DNA of 64,000 nt from Serendipita indica DSM 11827 (Eukaryota > Basidiomycota > Agaricomycetes > Sebacinales > Serendipitaceae), in NCBI GenBank assembly GCA_910890315.1, contig CAJVGD010000018.1, positions 1 to 64,000 on the forward strand. The letters are read 5' to 3'. Both the position numbers and the translations under genes were made by a program. The notes under the pieces are model-generated. The model was given only the letters and a program-made list of their open reading frames with translations, searched no databases and was not told the origin of the DNA. Positions 26,688 to 36,937 of the stretch are shown piece by piece (positions within the stretch are counted from its first letter, which is position 1; every line of letters begins with the position of its first letter).

Positions 26688-27311
26688 CTACGAAGGTAAC
26701 TGGTCATCCAGAATGTCAGCAAAGGGTTCAGGGTATTCGATGAGCGACCTACGGATGATAATGTCCAATGATGGCAAGATTGACAAATCAGCTATTTCCA
26801 ATGAAGATAGTTCGCCGCGCGTGTGACTCCAGTTGTACCAAGCAATCGGAGAGGGCTCGGGACTACTCTGCGATCCTGCAAAGAGCTAGAGTTCATCAGT
26901 ATCTGAACACGACTAAACGTCAGGACGCACAAGTACTTTTCGGTCCAACGTTTCCCAGCGATATTCAAGACCTCCGGATCCATGGAATGCTTTAGTGCTG
27001 AGAGAAGGTCAGTTCCTGGGCGTGTTTTGGAAGCAGAACACGTACTTGGAAAGTGGATTATTGCCAGCCTTTTGCAGTAATTGCCTCATTGGTAGCCAAG
27101 TGGCTTCGCCGGGTTTTCGATACATGTCCTTTGTGAAGTAAGGTAGCTTGAGCTCATACACAGAGCTCATTAGATCTGTCTTGGGGTCCCAGCGCTTGAT
27201 AGTGACAACGTCGTCTGACCCACGCGAGATTTGATAACGAATCCCATGCGTTTCGCAGGAGATGGTGTTATGGTACAGCGACGTTGATTCAAAAACAAGG
27301 GAAATGGACAT
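26688..27311 (-). CDS. DUF6593-family protein 2
   Basis: Intact relative of the adjacent pseudogene. It starts MSISLVFESTSLYHNTISCE, then GIRYQISRGSDDVVTIKRW and YELKLPYFTKDMYR. Exon 2 holds AFHGSGGLEYRWETLDRK; exon 3 begins after a cag near 26880 and runs SPIAWYNWSHTRGELSSLEI, ADLSILPSLDIIIR, ending at the stop 26690-26688. The first exon border is approximate. Function unknown. Confidence 0.72.
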
Positions 27312-28020
27312 CTTCTCGACTATGAGGAGCCATAAGACGAACCCAGGCTCTTTAAATCAATGCTGGTAATGTGGCAGTGTGAAGAGACGGCAGAAATTAT
27401 GTCTTCGCAAGTACTCTGTGCACTCCGATACGGCTCCGCCTCGGCATCATCGATTATTAATGCCGTTGCCACTCACAGGCCGACGGCTAAACCTCTGATC
27501 GGAGATTGAATATCGGAATTGCTCTGCCCAACACTTCAAAGTAATTCCTGTGGATTATAATAGAAAGGATGTAGGGTCATGATTCCAAATCTAATAACCG
27601 AGGACTGCCGTTCGACCTCTGACTAGAATGGGCCAGAAGAATGGCCATTCAAGCGATGTACTATAGGATTTGTAGAGATCGAATCAATTTTTTAACGTAT
27701 TCACGCACTGTAGTTGATATATCCTCTGCACATCCGAGAATTATGTAGAACGCGAACGAAAAAGGTAAGATTTTGTCACCACCTCAGATGAACTGCACAA
27801 GAATAATACAAAGGATCGATTTATACGACTTTAGATTATATTACCTGCCCGAGAACGCGTAATTCTGCCAGAGACTGATTTTTCTCTTCTGCGTACCCGA
27901 GGGTTTAATTCGAGGCAAGGGGAGATGAGGTAAAATGCTTCCCTACTCCGTGTTAAGAATTTACTGATATATTCACAGACAGACGGAGCAAAATCATCGA
28001 GATTGCATATGCACGGCCGG
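27312..28020. other. Intergenic, no gene seen
   Basis: About 700 bp without a recognisable gene; short ORFs only. Confidence 0.5.
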
Positions 28021-28560
28021 CGACCAAGATGGACTTCCAGTTTGTTGACGACCAAGTTGCACGAAAAGTACGAAATCACGCAGAGGATATCGCATACTCG
28101 AACATCTCAAGGGATGGAGGGATTATTAGGACGTTTCTCCAGGAGATTGCTCCCCAGCTTACGAGGCTAAGATTCCGCAGCCAATTAACCCTGTATTACA
28201 ATTTTGTATGTAACCTCTCTCGGTATTCTGTCGCTACTGCTTCGCTTTGCAATTCCGGTTGAAACTTTCACAGACCGCTGATATCGCTTCCAGCGCTCGA
28301 GTGTCTGAGAAGCACGCTTGTCATACTTCATATCCAGGCGAATGATTCATATCCATATTGGTGGGTGCAGTCACCACCTCGAGATTTTCATTATTTATTC
28401 CCAATGCTTCGACTAGTGGTCGAATAACGTGAAGCATTTGGCCGATTATTTGAGGGAGATGCGGCCCATTGGACGACGGTACAGATGACTTTCCGCGATT
28501 CAACTTATTCTGAGAGATAGGTTTGACGATGCATTAAAGCAGCTGCAATATCAACTTGAG
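28021..28560 (+). pseudogene. F-box/LRR gene relic
   Basis: The stretch MDFQFVDDQVARKVRNHAED, TFLQEIAPQLTRLRF and QLTLYYNF matches the C-terminal half of the F-box gene at 30930 (MDFRFFDERVERQVRNHAAN, TFLKEVAPHLRQVKF). No F-box domain is present upstream and the frame breaks several times downstream, so this is a truncated relic of the local family, on the opposite strand. Confidence 0.7.
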
Positions 28561-28722
28561 AACTCGCTGCAGGTTTTGTAAAGCACAAAGGGATTACGTA
28601 TTGAGTTTCGTAATGGTATACATGGTACAACAAGCAAGTCATTCATCGATAAACGTTCATTTGTATGGAGCCATTCAGACGTAGTACGGGTTGCGCTACC
28701 AAAATGTTGTCAGTATGGTATC

Positions 28723-29249
28723 TCAGATTTGATAAGTACGTACGTATGAGCGCTTGCTCCTACGCATCCAGAAGCAGGCAGCGAAAAGAGTAAGGATGCA
28801 GAGACCCATTTCGGTCCAAGCGAGCGCCTCGACGGTTTGAGTTTGTCTGCATCGCGAGATGGCCGCTTCTCCTTCACACATTCCACCGCCACGCTCGTTC
28901 TTGTAAAGGCCAGCAGCAACACCCCAAAGGACGGCGGTGATGATGAGCCAAATGGCCGACGACGCAATGCTAAAGGATGCTTGTGAGTAATTGATCGTCT
29001 TGGAGACAAGAGGACGTGCCTGGCAAGGATGTGGAGGGCACCGCCAACGATGAAGAGGAGATAGGCAAGACCAAAGAGGACAGTCCAGCAGGCATCGAAG
29101 AGGATGAAGATGATGAGAGACCGGTATCGCGAGGATGGATATCCGCTCTCCCGGTTCTCATAATCGTGCACGAGATAGGCTGTCAGGCCTAGTTCTGCAG
29201 CTGCGACGGCGGCAATTAGGAAGAAGAGCACTGGATGATAGCCGGCCAT
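28723..29249 (-). CDS. Small tetraspan (MARVEL-like) membrane protein
   Basis: Predicted 158 aa from exons 29249-29020 and 28969-28723. The start MAGYHPVLFFLIAAVAAAEL begins the first of four hydrophobic segments; the others are around SLIIFILFDACWTVLFGLAY, ASSAIWLIITAVLWGVAAGL and MGLCILTLFAASCFWMRR. The loop between segments 3 and 4 contains Cys and a Q-T-x-x-A-L-A-W element seen in fungal MARVEL proteins. The intron uses a GC donor (29019). Three further small four-segment proteins lie in this window (35042, 53934, 61815). Role unknown; probably plasma or vesicle membrane. Confidence 0.75.
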
Positions 29250-29707
29250 TTGCTCGAAATTAGGTGTCCAAGTAGGAGATGACCTTTCGGTTGAAGCCCG
29301 TCGTCTGATTATTTATCTTGTTCTGCGGGGTACGACGTCATCCGTTGGAGTTGGCGCGGCGAGGTTGTCGATGACATCCAGGTGGCGCAGTACGTCAGCC
29401 ACGAGACTTTCTGATGAACATGGCGCAGGAATTGCCGAGCCCTGGCAGTCTAAACCGAGTGTGTAGTAAATATAAATGGTCGACGGCAAAACTAGAATAA
29501 CAAAGGGTCTAACAAGATATCAACCCCGTTGCCGAGTAATCTTGACCTGTTCAAGGAGTTTGGTAGACAGAATACTTTAAACTACGAATTCTCACCTTAT
29601 GAAAATGAGATTCGAAGCCATTTGGTCATTCTAGACAGAGTATAATATATAATATAATAAATAGGATGCCATTATACAAGTCGGGTGTGTAGGACGATGT
29701 CATTAGT
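29250..29707. other. Intergenic, no gene seen
   Basis: Contains an AT-rich stretch near 29640-29665 (repeated tataata). No gene seen. Confidence 0.5.
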
Positions 29708-30396
29708 TCACGCCGCTGCCGCTGCAGCGGCCTCATTATCACGACGTCGACGTTCCATGATGAGAAATGACACTAAAACGAGTCAATGAGTGATCTCTGA
29801 ACATATTCATGGAGGACCTACCAATGATAGAATCCAAGGCACCGAGTATGGTTGGGTCGTGGACTTCAAGGTAGGAAGGATTGTCCTTTCTGTGATGGCG
29901 ATGGAACGAAGCAAGTGGTGTACGGGTTCCGTTAGTCTTGGCTACTTTGAAGAGCTTCCTGGATGTTAGTTCGTCCGTTCTATGTGACGCTAGAGGGTAA
30001 TACGTACCACTAGTCGACCACCCTTCTCCTGCCATCGATATTCGACACCATTGTTCGCTACAAAGTGACGTGCACTGTATTCTTTCCATTAATACCTTTA
30101 ACTTGGTCCAACAATTTGAAGACTTACGTCGACCACCACTTGCTATCATCAGGCTTATAAAGCCACTCTTTCACCGCTCTCCACTGCGTATCCCCACCAA
30201 TTCTCATCTCGTCTGAACTCCAAGCATGAAGCTTGAACTGTCCTACGCGCACGTTTCGACGGACAGATGCGTCCCAGCGGTGTATCTCTACACCCTCGCT
30301 CTCCTTGTGGACATCGTACCGGATGCCCAATGAATCGTTGGAAATGGTGGTATTGCGGACGGAGTTTGTCGAGAACGTAAGTCGCGTCGTCGTCAT
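29708..30396 (-). CDS. DUF6593-family protein 3
   Basis: Starts MTTTRLTFSTNSVRNTTISN, then GIRYDVHKESEGVEIHRWD and QFKLHAWSSDEMRIGGDTQW in exon 1. Later exons give the Y-R-W block (ANNGVEYRWQ-like, near 30040), KLFKVAKTNGTRTPLASFHR, NPSYLEVHDPTILGALDSII, and after the last intron VSFLIMERRRRDNEAAA with a seven-Ala tail and stop at 29708-29710. The ending VSFLIMERRRR is the usual end of this family, absent from the other local copies. A TATA-like TATAAAAT (minus strand 30469-30462) lies 66 bp upstream of the ATG. Inner splice borders are approximate. Confidence 0.75.
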
Positions 30397-30929
30397 TCCT
30401 AGTATTTGGGCTCTGTGAGAGGGTGTTATCAAGTGATGAGATTGATCCAGGTGCAGGGTGATTTTATATTCTCTGTTGGTGAAAGGGGCGCCCTGTTGAC
30501 GACATGCTATGGCGGTGAAGAAGATGGAATAGATAAGCTGCGGACCTAGTTCGACGTTTCTCAAAGATAAGCCTGCGTCGCTCTCCATGTCGAATATTGC
30601 AGAGATCATTGACGACTGGTTCATATACTAGAAATGACTCAAATATTGATAAACAGGATTCATAGGTGTCCACCCATCAGCGGAGTACAAGTACAAGATC
30701 GAGATTTATGCATCGCCTTTGCTGAAGGTCGACTGCGGTCACCACGGGCGCGCACGCTGGTCGAGAAAAGCGATTCGGGGGGACTGCGGTAGACGTCTTC
30801 GCATCTCGCACTGCTTCCGGGCTACAAAAGTCCGAGCCCAGCCCCACATTCAGAATGATGGAAGAATTCAACCTAGAGCGTATTGAGTAAGAATCAATCA
30901 CTTTGGTATGCGAATAGAACAGTCATAAT
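30397..30929. other. Intergenic between DUF6593 gene 3 and the next F-box gene
   Basis: About 530 bp. Holds the TATA-like element of the DUF6593 gene; otherwise no gene seen. Confidence 0.45.
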
Positions 30930-32295
30930 TCAGACTCTGAATATGTAATTTTCCTTGACATTGCTCGTCACATCTGGTCCCTCTTTCAGTGCCCTTTCAA
31001 ATGTTCCCTCCAGAATTTGAAAATCCGAAGGATCAAATCCAAGGTCACTCCAGTGAAACCACTCCAAGATATCCCGTCGAACCAACGCACCGAGAGACTG
31101 ATCAAGTATCATTCGGAGCTTGGGGAACATGGCTTCAATACGGGAAAGCAGCATCCTAGGCCAGAATGCCGAGGGCCAGTAGTCTGTACGAATGTGGAGA
31201 AAGATCAACGTGCTTGCCAAACACTGGAGGGTCGAGAAATCTTGGAAAAGTGCTTCGACCTGTTCAGAACACGGGCTATAAGACCGTATGAAGTGAGATG
31301 TATGAGAGAGACTCACCACGTCATGAGGTAGCCAAAGCTGTCCAAAGAACTTCACCTGCCTAAGGTGTGGTGCAACCTCCTTCAGAAATGTCCGAATCGA
31401 TTGATCCTTCTCCCTTCTTCCATCCATCTGGATGTTCAGATATGTGATGTTAGCCGCGTGGTTCCGTACTTGTCGCTCTACTCTCTCATCAAAGAACCGG
31501 AAATCCATCTTCTTCATCCGTCGTGTATATACAACCTCTGTAAGCTGACATGGTTGGCCTATACAGATGGCAGTGAGGTTAGGCATAATTGTTTTCGATG
31601 CCCATAATCCGTTTGAAGCCGATTTATCATATCTCGGACGATAACACCACCCAAGCTGAGTGATACTCTGCATGCAGGGTGCGGACAGAATCTCTTGCAC
31701 GTCTATTTCTGAACTGTAGCAGCAACATCGCAAGTATAACCCCCGCAGTCGTCTTGTCGACAGTCGAGTGAGGAAATGGAGCGTTGTTAAGTGTCCATAT
31801 ACGAGTTCGCAGTCCACTTTGAGCACCTCTAGATTAGGTAAATTCATGGCTATCGCGCCAGTAATATCCTCCATTCGTCTACAGCTCCCTGCGGATGTCG
31901 GCTTGCTGCCGCGATGTGCGCCGAGTGTGCCCTTGTATAGCGTGACATCAAATTCTCTAACGAATGTAGAGAGTTCTTGCTGAGATAAAGCCTTGCTTAA
32001 CCTAATGGGTTGATCAACGAGCTGGCGGTCCAGTTTGAACTTGATAGAGCGGTAGAGGACTGGGATGGTGAGAGATTTGAATGTCATTGATGCACGACAT
32101 AGGCTAGCGAGTGTGTTACTGTCCTTCACATGTTTGATAATCTGTTCCAGAATCTCGACGGGCAGCTGTAGGCGCTGGTTCACTCGAAGGGTCTCTACAA
32201 GACTCAATTAGCAAATATGATGCAGAATGAGAGGCTTTACCTTGTTTTAGTCTCTGGCGGTACTTTCTCTCTCGGAATCTGGCAACGAGGTGCAT
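30930..32295 (-). CDS. F-box-like protein with leucine-rich tail, intact
   Basis: Predicted 420 aa. Exons 32295-32241, 32194-31317 and 31259-30930; all junctions keep the frame. Exon 1 is a short basic leader (MHLVARFRERKYRQRLKQ), also present in the neighbour at 34345. It is followed by the F-box core TLRVNQRLQLPVEILEQIIK and SLCRASMTFKSLTIPVLYRS. Leu-rich repeat-like segments follow (NLEVLKVDCELV, RLRGLYLRCCCYS, SLVEVVYTRR-like, HLRQVKFFGQLWL). The C-terminal part (FPKLRMILDQSLGALVRRD, ILEWFHWSDLGFDPSDFQIL) is conserved with 32963. It is probably an SCF substrate receptor; the target is unknown. Confidence 0.75.
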
Positions 32296-32962
32296 TCCAG
32301 GTGTCGTGCCTTTCCGGTTCGGCTGAGCCTCGGCGGGAGCACGCGGATGTCTCTCGATGAACCAGGCCACAATTCCAGTAGTAGATAGAGATTGCAAATC
32401 TTTTCCTGATCATGAAGAGGAAACTTTGTAATTCAGCGTTGGGCTTCGGACAAGGCATGAAATAATTAACGGTGAGGCAGTAGTTTAGCGAACGCAGTGT
32501 CTACGTTCATGAGAAAGGACTAAAGAGCATCATCTAAGAGAGATTAGGAATCGTCCAAAGACGAATATAATTACAACTCTTTAATCATCGAGCAATCCAG
32601 TGTAAATGATCGCTTCATTCTGTCCTACGCATTTTGCTGCGGAACTTGGTATTAGTTTGTCATTGACGCTGAAATTGTGCAAAGTTGATTGGCATACTCA
32701 CAGGAAGGATTTCGTCAGATGCAGGGCCGCTTGGATCGGGAGAAGCGCAAATTTCAGGCTTTGCGACTAGTATTTGTCGATATTCGCTCATAAAACGATA
32801 TGCACGTCAAATGTGGATGGCGCCACCACGCTATCGACACACAGCTGTGGCAGATGTCTCGCAGTGCACTATGCGCGGCTTCCTATTCATGTGTTCAAGG
32901 TAGCCGGGTCTAACTACTTTGAACGAATGTGGTTCAATTGCTTCATGAGGAGGACTGTTTAT
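32296..32962. other. Intergenic, no gene seen
   Basis: About 670 bp between two F-box family members; no supported gene. Confidence 0.5.
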
Positions 32963-34345
32963 TTATGATTGGATCATGTACACACCCGCCGCCGGATCAT
33001 CCGATGTTGCCTCTGGTACGTCTTGCAGCGCCTTTTCGAATTTATCCTCGAGTATTTGCCACTCACTGGGATCGAATTCAAGCCTCCTCCATTGGATCCA
33101 GTCGCAGGTATTCCGGCGAACTAGCGACCCAAGACTGCTTTCGAGTATAATCCGAAGCTTGGGGAACAACGCTTCAATATGAGGAAGTAGTTTCGTCGGA
33201 CACGTAGTTGAGGAGACGCGTTGTACACTGATGTGTAGGAAAACAAGTGTGCGTCCTAGACATCTTAGTGGTTGCAAATCTTCGAGCATGGTGTCGACCT
33301 ATTGAGTTGTCAATTCAAGTTCCCTGAGACGGGGACACTGGTCTGTGAGAGAACTATGGGAACATACCCAGGAACGGCCATAGGGAATCAGTAGCCATCG
33401 GCCCAAGAATCTCAATCTTGTCAACTGTGGCGCTACATCCTTCAAGAGTTGTCGTACTTCATACTCGTAAGACATCACCGCAATATTGAGGTGTGTGAGG
33501 TTGGCTGCGTGATTCCGGACTTGCCATGCCACTCGGCTGTCATAAAGGCGAAAGTCCATTTTTGCCACCGGGCGTGCGTATGCAATCTCCGCGAGGGGCT
33601 CCACTTGTCGATGCATAGACCGGTGAGGTTGGGCATGACTTCCGGATGAGCTGAGAAATCATATGGACGGCATCTCTCCTCTTGTGGACGACAGAACCAC
33701 CCAAGCAGCGTGACGGTCTGCATACTCGGCAATGAGAGTATACTGTAGGCATCTATTGTCGACCTATAGCAATAACAACGCAAATATAGCTCGCGTAACC
33801 GCCTCGTGGAAAGTCGAGTGAAAAATGGAGAGTGGGATTGTCGTCAGAGTCAAAATCGCAGTTTAATTTCAACACCTCGAGGTTCAGCAATCTAGCGGCA
33901 ATGTCACCCACGATCTTCTCTGCGCGATAATAGGTCCGTGGCGATATGGGCCTGTCGCCATTGTACGTGTCGAGCGTGCTTTTGTACATCGTGATGTCGA
34001 GTTCCACAATTAACGTTGAGGGATTTAGACGAGAGAGGGCCTTGATAAGCCGGGTAGACCCAGCAAGCCGTTGGAAATCCAGCTTGAACTTTATGGTATG
34101 GTAGGCGACCGGAACAGTGAGAGACTTGAGCGTCCTTGATACACGGCATAGAGTAAATAGCGTCTCTTGGTCATCCACGTGCGCGATGATTTGCTCGAGG
34201 ATTTCGACGGGGAGTTGTAGGCGCTTGTTTATATCCCAGGTCTCTGCGAGAGTCGCGTCAGAAAGACCAAAGAAAAATGAAATTCATTACCTTTTTTCAG
34301 TCTCTGGCGATACTTTCGCCCTTGGATTTTGGTTACAAGGTGCAT
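32963..34345 (-). pseudogene. F-box/LRR-like gene with frame breaks
   Basis: Same architecture as the gene at 30930: leader MHLVTKIQGRKYRQRLKK (34345), F-box core DINKRLQLPVEILEQIIAHV and LFTLCRVSRTLKSLTV, Leu-rich segments, and a C-terminal exon after a gtatgt...atag intron near 33370-33300 (FPKLRIILESSLGSLVRRN; FDPSEWQILEDKFEKALQ). Compared with its relative it lacks one base in a T run near 33825 (TLHF/TRLSTRRLRELYL) and one base near 33605 (CID/QVEPLAEIAYARP). The two losses break the frame. All exons are otherwise conserved, so either it is a young pseudogene or the bases are homopolymer errors in the assembly. Confidence 0.65.
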
Positions 34346-35041
34346 TCCAAGATCTTTGTGCCTGTGTACTCATGCTCGGTCTTCGGTGCGAGCGCGCTAG
34401 CGTTTACTGAGCCATTCCACCGATCCCTTCTTAACGACAGCTGTCGATTTTACCTTTGGCAAGGCCATTCAGGCAATGGCAAAGAGTCGGCCAAACTCCT
34501 TGTGGGGATGAAATGCCCGAAACATGAGGTTGAGTCGAAAGGAATGCTGGGATACTTCCAACTGATGCAGCGCACGAGTTGATTCCGTGTCCTCACACCA
34601 TCCACAGGTAGACTCCATTCACTGGCTCTTCAAAAGTGAGCTTACACCCAACGTGCACAATCCCTTTCACACGGACCGCCGGCGGCCGTTGATTATCAGA
34701 TAACAGCGGGAATGTCCAATCCATCGTGCCATTCGTGGCGCCGCGCTGTCACCTGGTCCAGACTTGGAATTTGTATTTATGACCCGACGAGTTCTCTTCT
34801 TGGCGTCCACTCTCTAAGCCCACGGTACCATTTTTGATTGGTGGCCCGTCGCGTGATTCAAGCGACAAGCAGGCGAACCCTGGGGACTGATGCCACAGTA
34901 TAAAGCTCGCTATCTGATAAGCAACGCACCCAGCTTCTGCTTTGCTTGCTCACCTCTTTTGCGAGCCTTCTTGCAGGAGTGTTGCCCACAGGCTTTTCTA
35001 CACAGACCATTATCGACCGAACGTCAGCAGAGAGACGCAAT
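34346..35041. other. Intergenic
   Basis: About 700 bp, no gene seen. TATAAAG at 34899-34905 lies about 140 bp before the next start codon. Confidence 0.45.
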
Positions 35042-35511
35042 ATGACCCTCCCCTCGTTCATCGATCGTCTGTTCACCCTATCGCTCACGCTCAATGCCTT
35101 TTCACTCGGCGTCGGTTTCGCCTACCTATCTAGCTACGACATCAAGCCATCCCTCTCAATGGTTTGGGTGATTGTCCCGTCACTCTTGTCTACCAAGCTC
35201 TTGTCTACTTCTTCGCCCACCGCGCCTCGAAGCGTCGTGAGCCAAAAGAGAACACGCTCTCCTACCTCGTCAATATAATCCACATTGCTGTCGCTATGGC
35301 ATTGGGCATTGTTTGGATCGTGTGGGCCGTTGTACCGTTGAGAGTACACGGTTTGGAGAGATTACCTAGGGTGGCGACATTGTTGCAGGGTGTAGCTGGA
35401 CTCGTCGAGGCGTGCGTGCTATTCGCCATTGTCGGATATTCGGTACGCAAGCGCCGTCTGCTGGATTCAAAGGGTTCGATTAGCGACAAGTTGGTCGGCC
35501 AGTCTGCATGA
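35042..35511 (+). pseudogene. Small tetraspan membrane protein with one frame break
   Basis: MTLPSFIDRLFTLSLTLNAF begins a four-segment protein resembling the intact gene at 61815 (shared SY, VW, VIVP/GLIA and WVVWAWNPL/WIVWAVVPL positions). The first half reads to SLSMVWVIV; the second half (TLVYQALVYFFAHRASKR, HIAVAMALGIVWIVWAVVPL, LVEACVLFAIVGYSVRKRR) is in another frame. The change occurs at a CCC run near 35176, where one base seems to be missing. No splice pair fits the switch. It may be a recent pseudogene or an assembly error. Confidence 0.6.
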
Positions 35512-35687
35512 GAATACAAGATGTCCGGTTGAAGGTTAGTGACCTCAGATTCGCTTAGACGCAATGCTAATGCACGGTATGTTCGCAGTGTAACAAGGAT
35601 TCTGTTGGGGATGCACCAATGATGAAAGAATGCTGAATGGCCTGTTATTAGTCCAAGAGTATCAATAAATACACTCCATGGTAGAGA

Positions 35688-36740
35688 TCATCGCCGCTTG
35701 ACCGCTTTGCCACCTTTTGGCTTGCCACCTGAGGCTGGCCGCTCCTCTTCTTGCAAACCGGATGTTGCTACGTTCATCAAACCAGACAAGCTAGGAGAGA
35801 ATACTGTGAGTCGAGGATTCGAGAAAGCGAAAAGGACGTACCCAGATGACTGTACCTGTGCGATTTTCTGGTGCTGTTCGTTGATCTCCTTCAATGTCTC
35901 TGGATCCAGATTCTTCTGCAAGTTCGTTAGAAAAGACAATCCAGCGCCCGAGTAGAGAGAAACGCAGAGCAACGGTTGTGCAACGAGAATCGCCAGCATA
36001 CGCACCATCAAATACGGCACACCGAGGGCCATTCCCGCGGTGATTATCATCATAATAACCATAGGGCTCTTGAGCAGGGCAAGCGCATTGAAGGATTCCT
36101 GCGGTACGAAAAAGTCGAGTTTGCGTTTAGGTTCCAGGTGAAGCGGGTAAGGAAGCGTGATGTGTTGTGCTGTAGACGAGTAAAGTGGTGTCCCTGGAAG
36201 GTATGGGCGGACTTCTGGGAGGTCTGACGACGGCAGAACGTCGATGCGAAGCTTTGCGAGTCCTCAGCGCGTCTTTCTGCAGAGAGTACTTTGATAAAAC
36301 CGTACCTGATCAAACCAGTGCTGCGGAGAGAGAACAGTAAGGATATACGTGCCCGGCGGGACGTGTGGTCTGTATCATGCAACGTCAGCTTTCCAAAGAC
36401 CGCTCCTTTATGACGGGACAAGCAGCTCACATGTGAAAGTTTCCATTTCTGGTTACCCAACCAGAATAAGTACCATCGTCGAGTACGACACGAGTTGCTG
36501 AGAGCGACTTTAAATCGACTGGCACGTAATATCAGCCCCATCCATTATGTATAGTCATACACGAAAGCTTACTGTGCATGGCTTCATTATCAACAATTTT
36601 TCCTTTGATGTCTACCGCCGAGACAAGCGTCGCGCTGTAACATGTCGAGTATGAGCTTCAAATGGAGTCTCCAGCAGCTATATAGCGTACAGTGACAGTA
36701 AAAGAGACGCGTAGAGACCGCTTATTTGCCAGAATCGCAT
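35688..36740 (-). CDS. emc7: ER membrane protein complex subunit 7
   Basis: Subunit of the EMC, which inserts tail-anchored and multipass proteins into the ER membrane. Six exons (36740-36691, 36634-36573, 36518-36431, 36369-36306, 36251-35842, 35790-35688) give 258 aa; every junction keeps the frame. A signal peptide (MRFWQISGLYASLLLSLA) is followed by the luminal beta-sandwich with VVLDDGTYSGWVTRNGNFH and VPPGTYILTVLSPQHWFDQ, then LPYPLHLEPKRKLDFF and SFNALALLKSPMVIMMIITA, which begins the membrane anchor. The cytosolic tail is Lys/Gly-rich. The last intron is 51 bp and in frame. It is divergent from SPB1, 197 bp between starts. Confidence 0.88.
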
Positions 36741-36937
36741 GCTGTATCCGTATGGTTTGGTCGAAGTATGAGCGTCGCAGCTTTCTCTCCGCCACCGCAG
36801 AGGTCTGCCAATTTCTCGGTCGTGTATATTCAACGATCAAAAACGGCATAGTTTTCTTGCAGTAGCTAGTCTCTGGAAAGACTAGGTTCTCAACTCCGAG
36901 AAAGAATACGCCCAAGGAAGAGTGAAGAGCGAATACC

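Noticed and set aside
29635-29665. AT-rich tataata tract as an origin or centromere element
   Set aside because: Too short and without any supporting structure.
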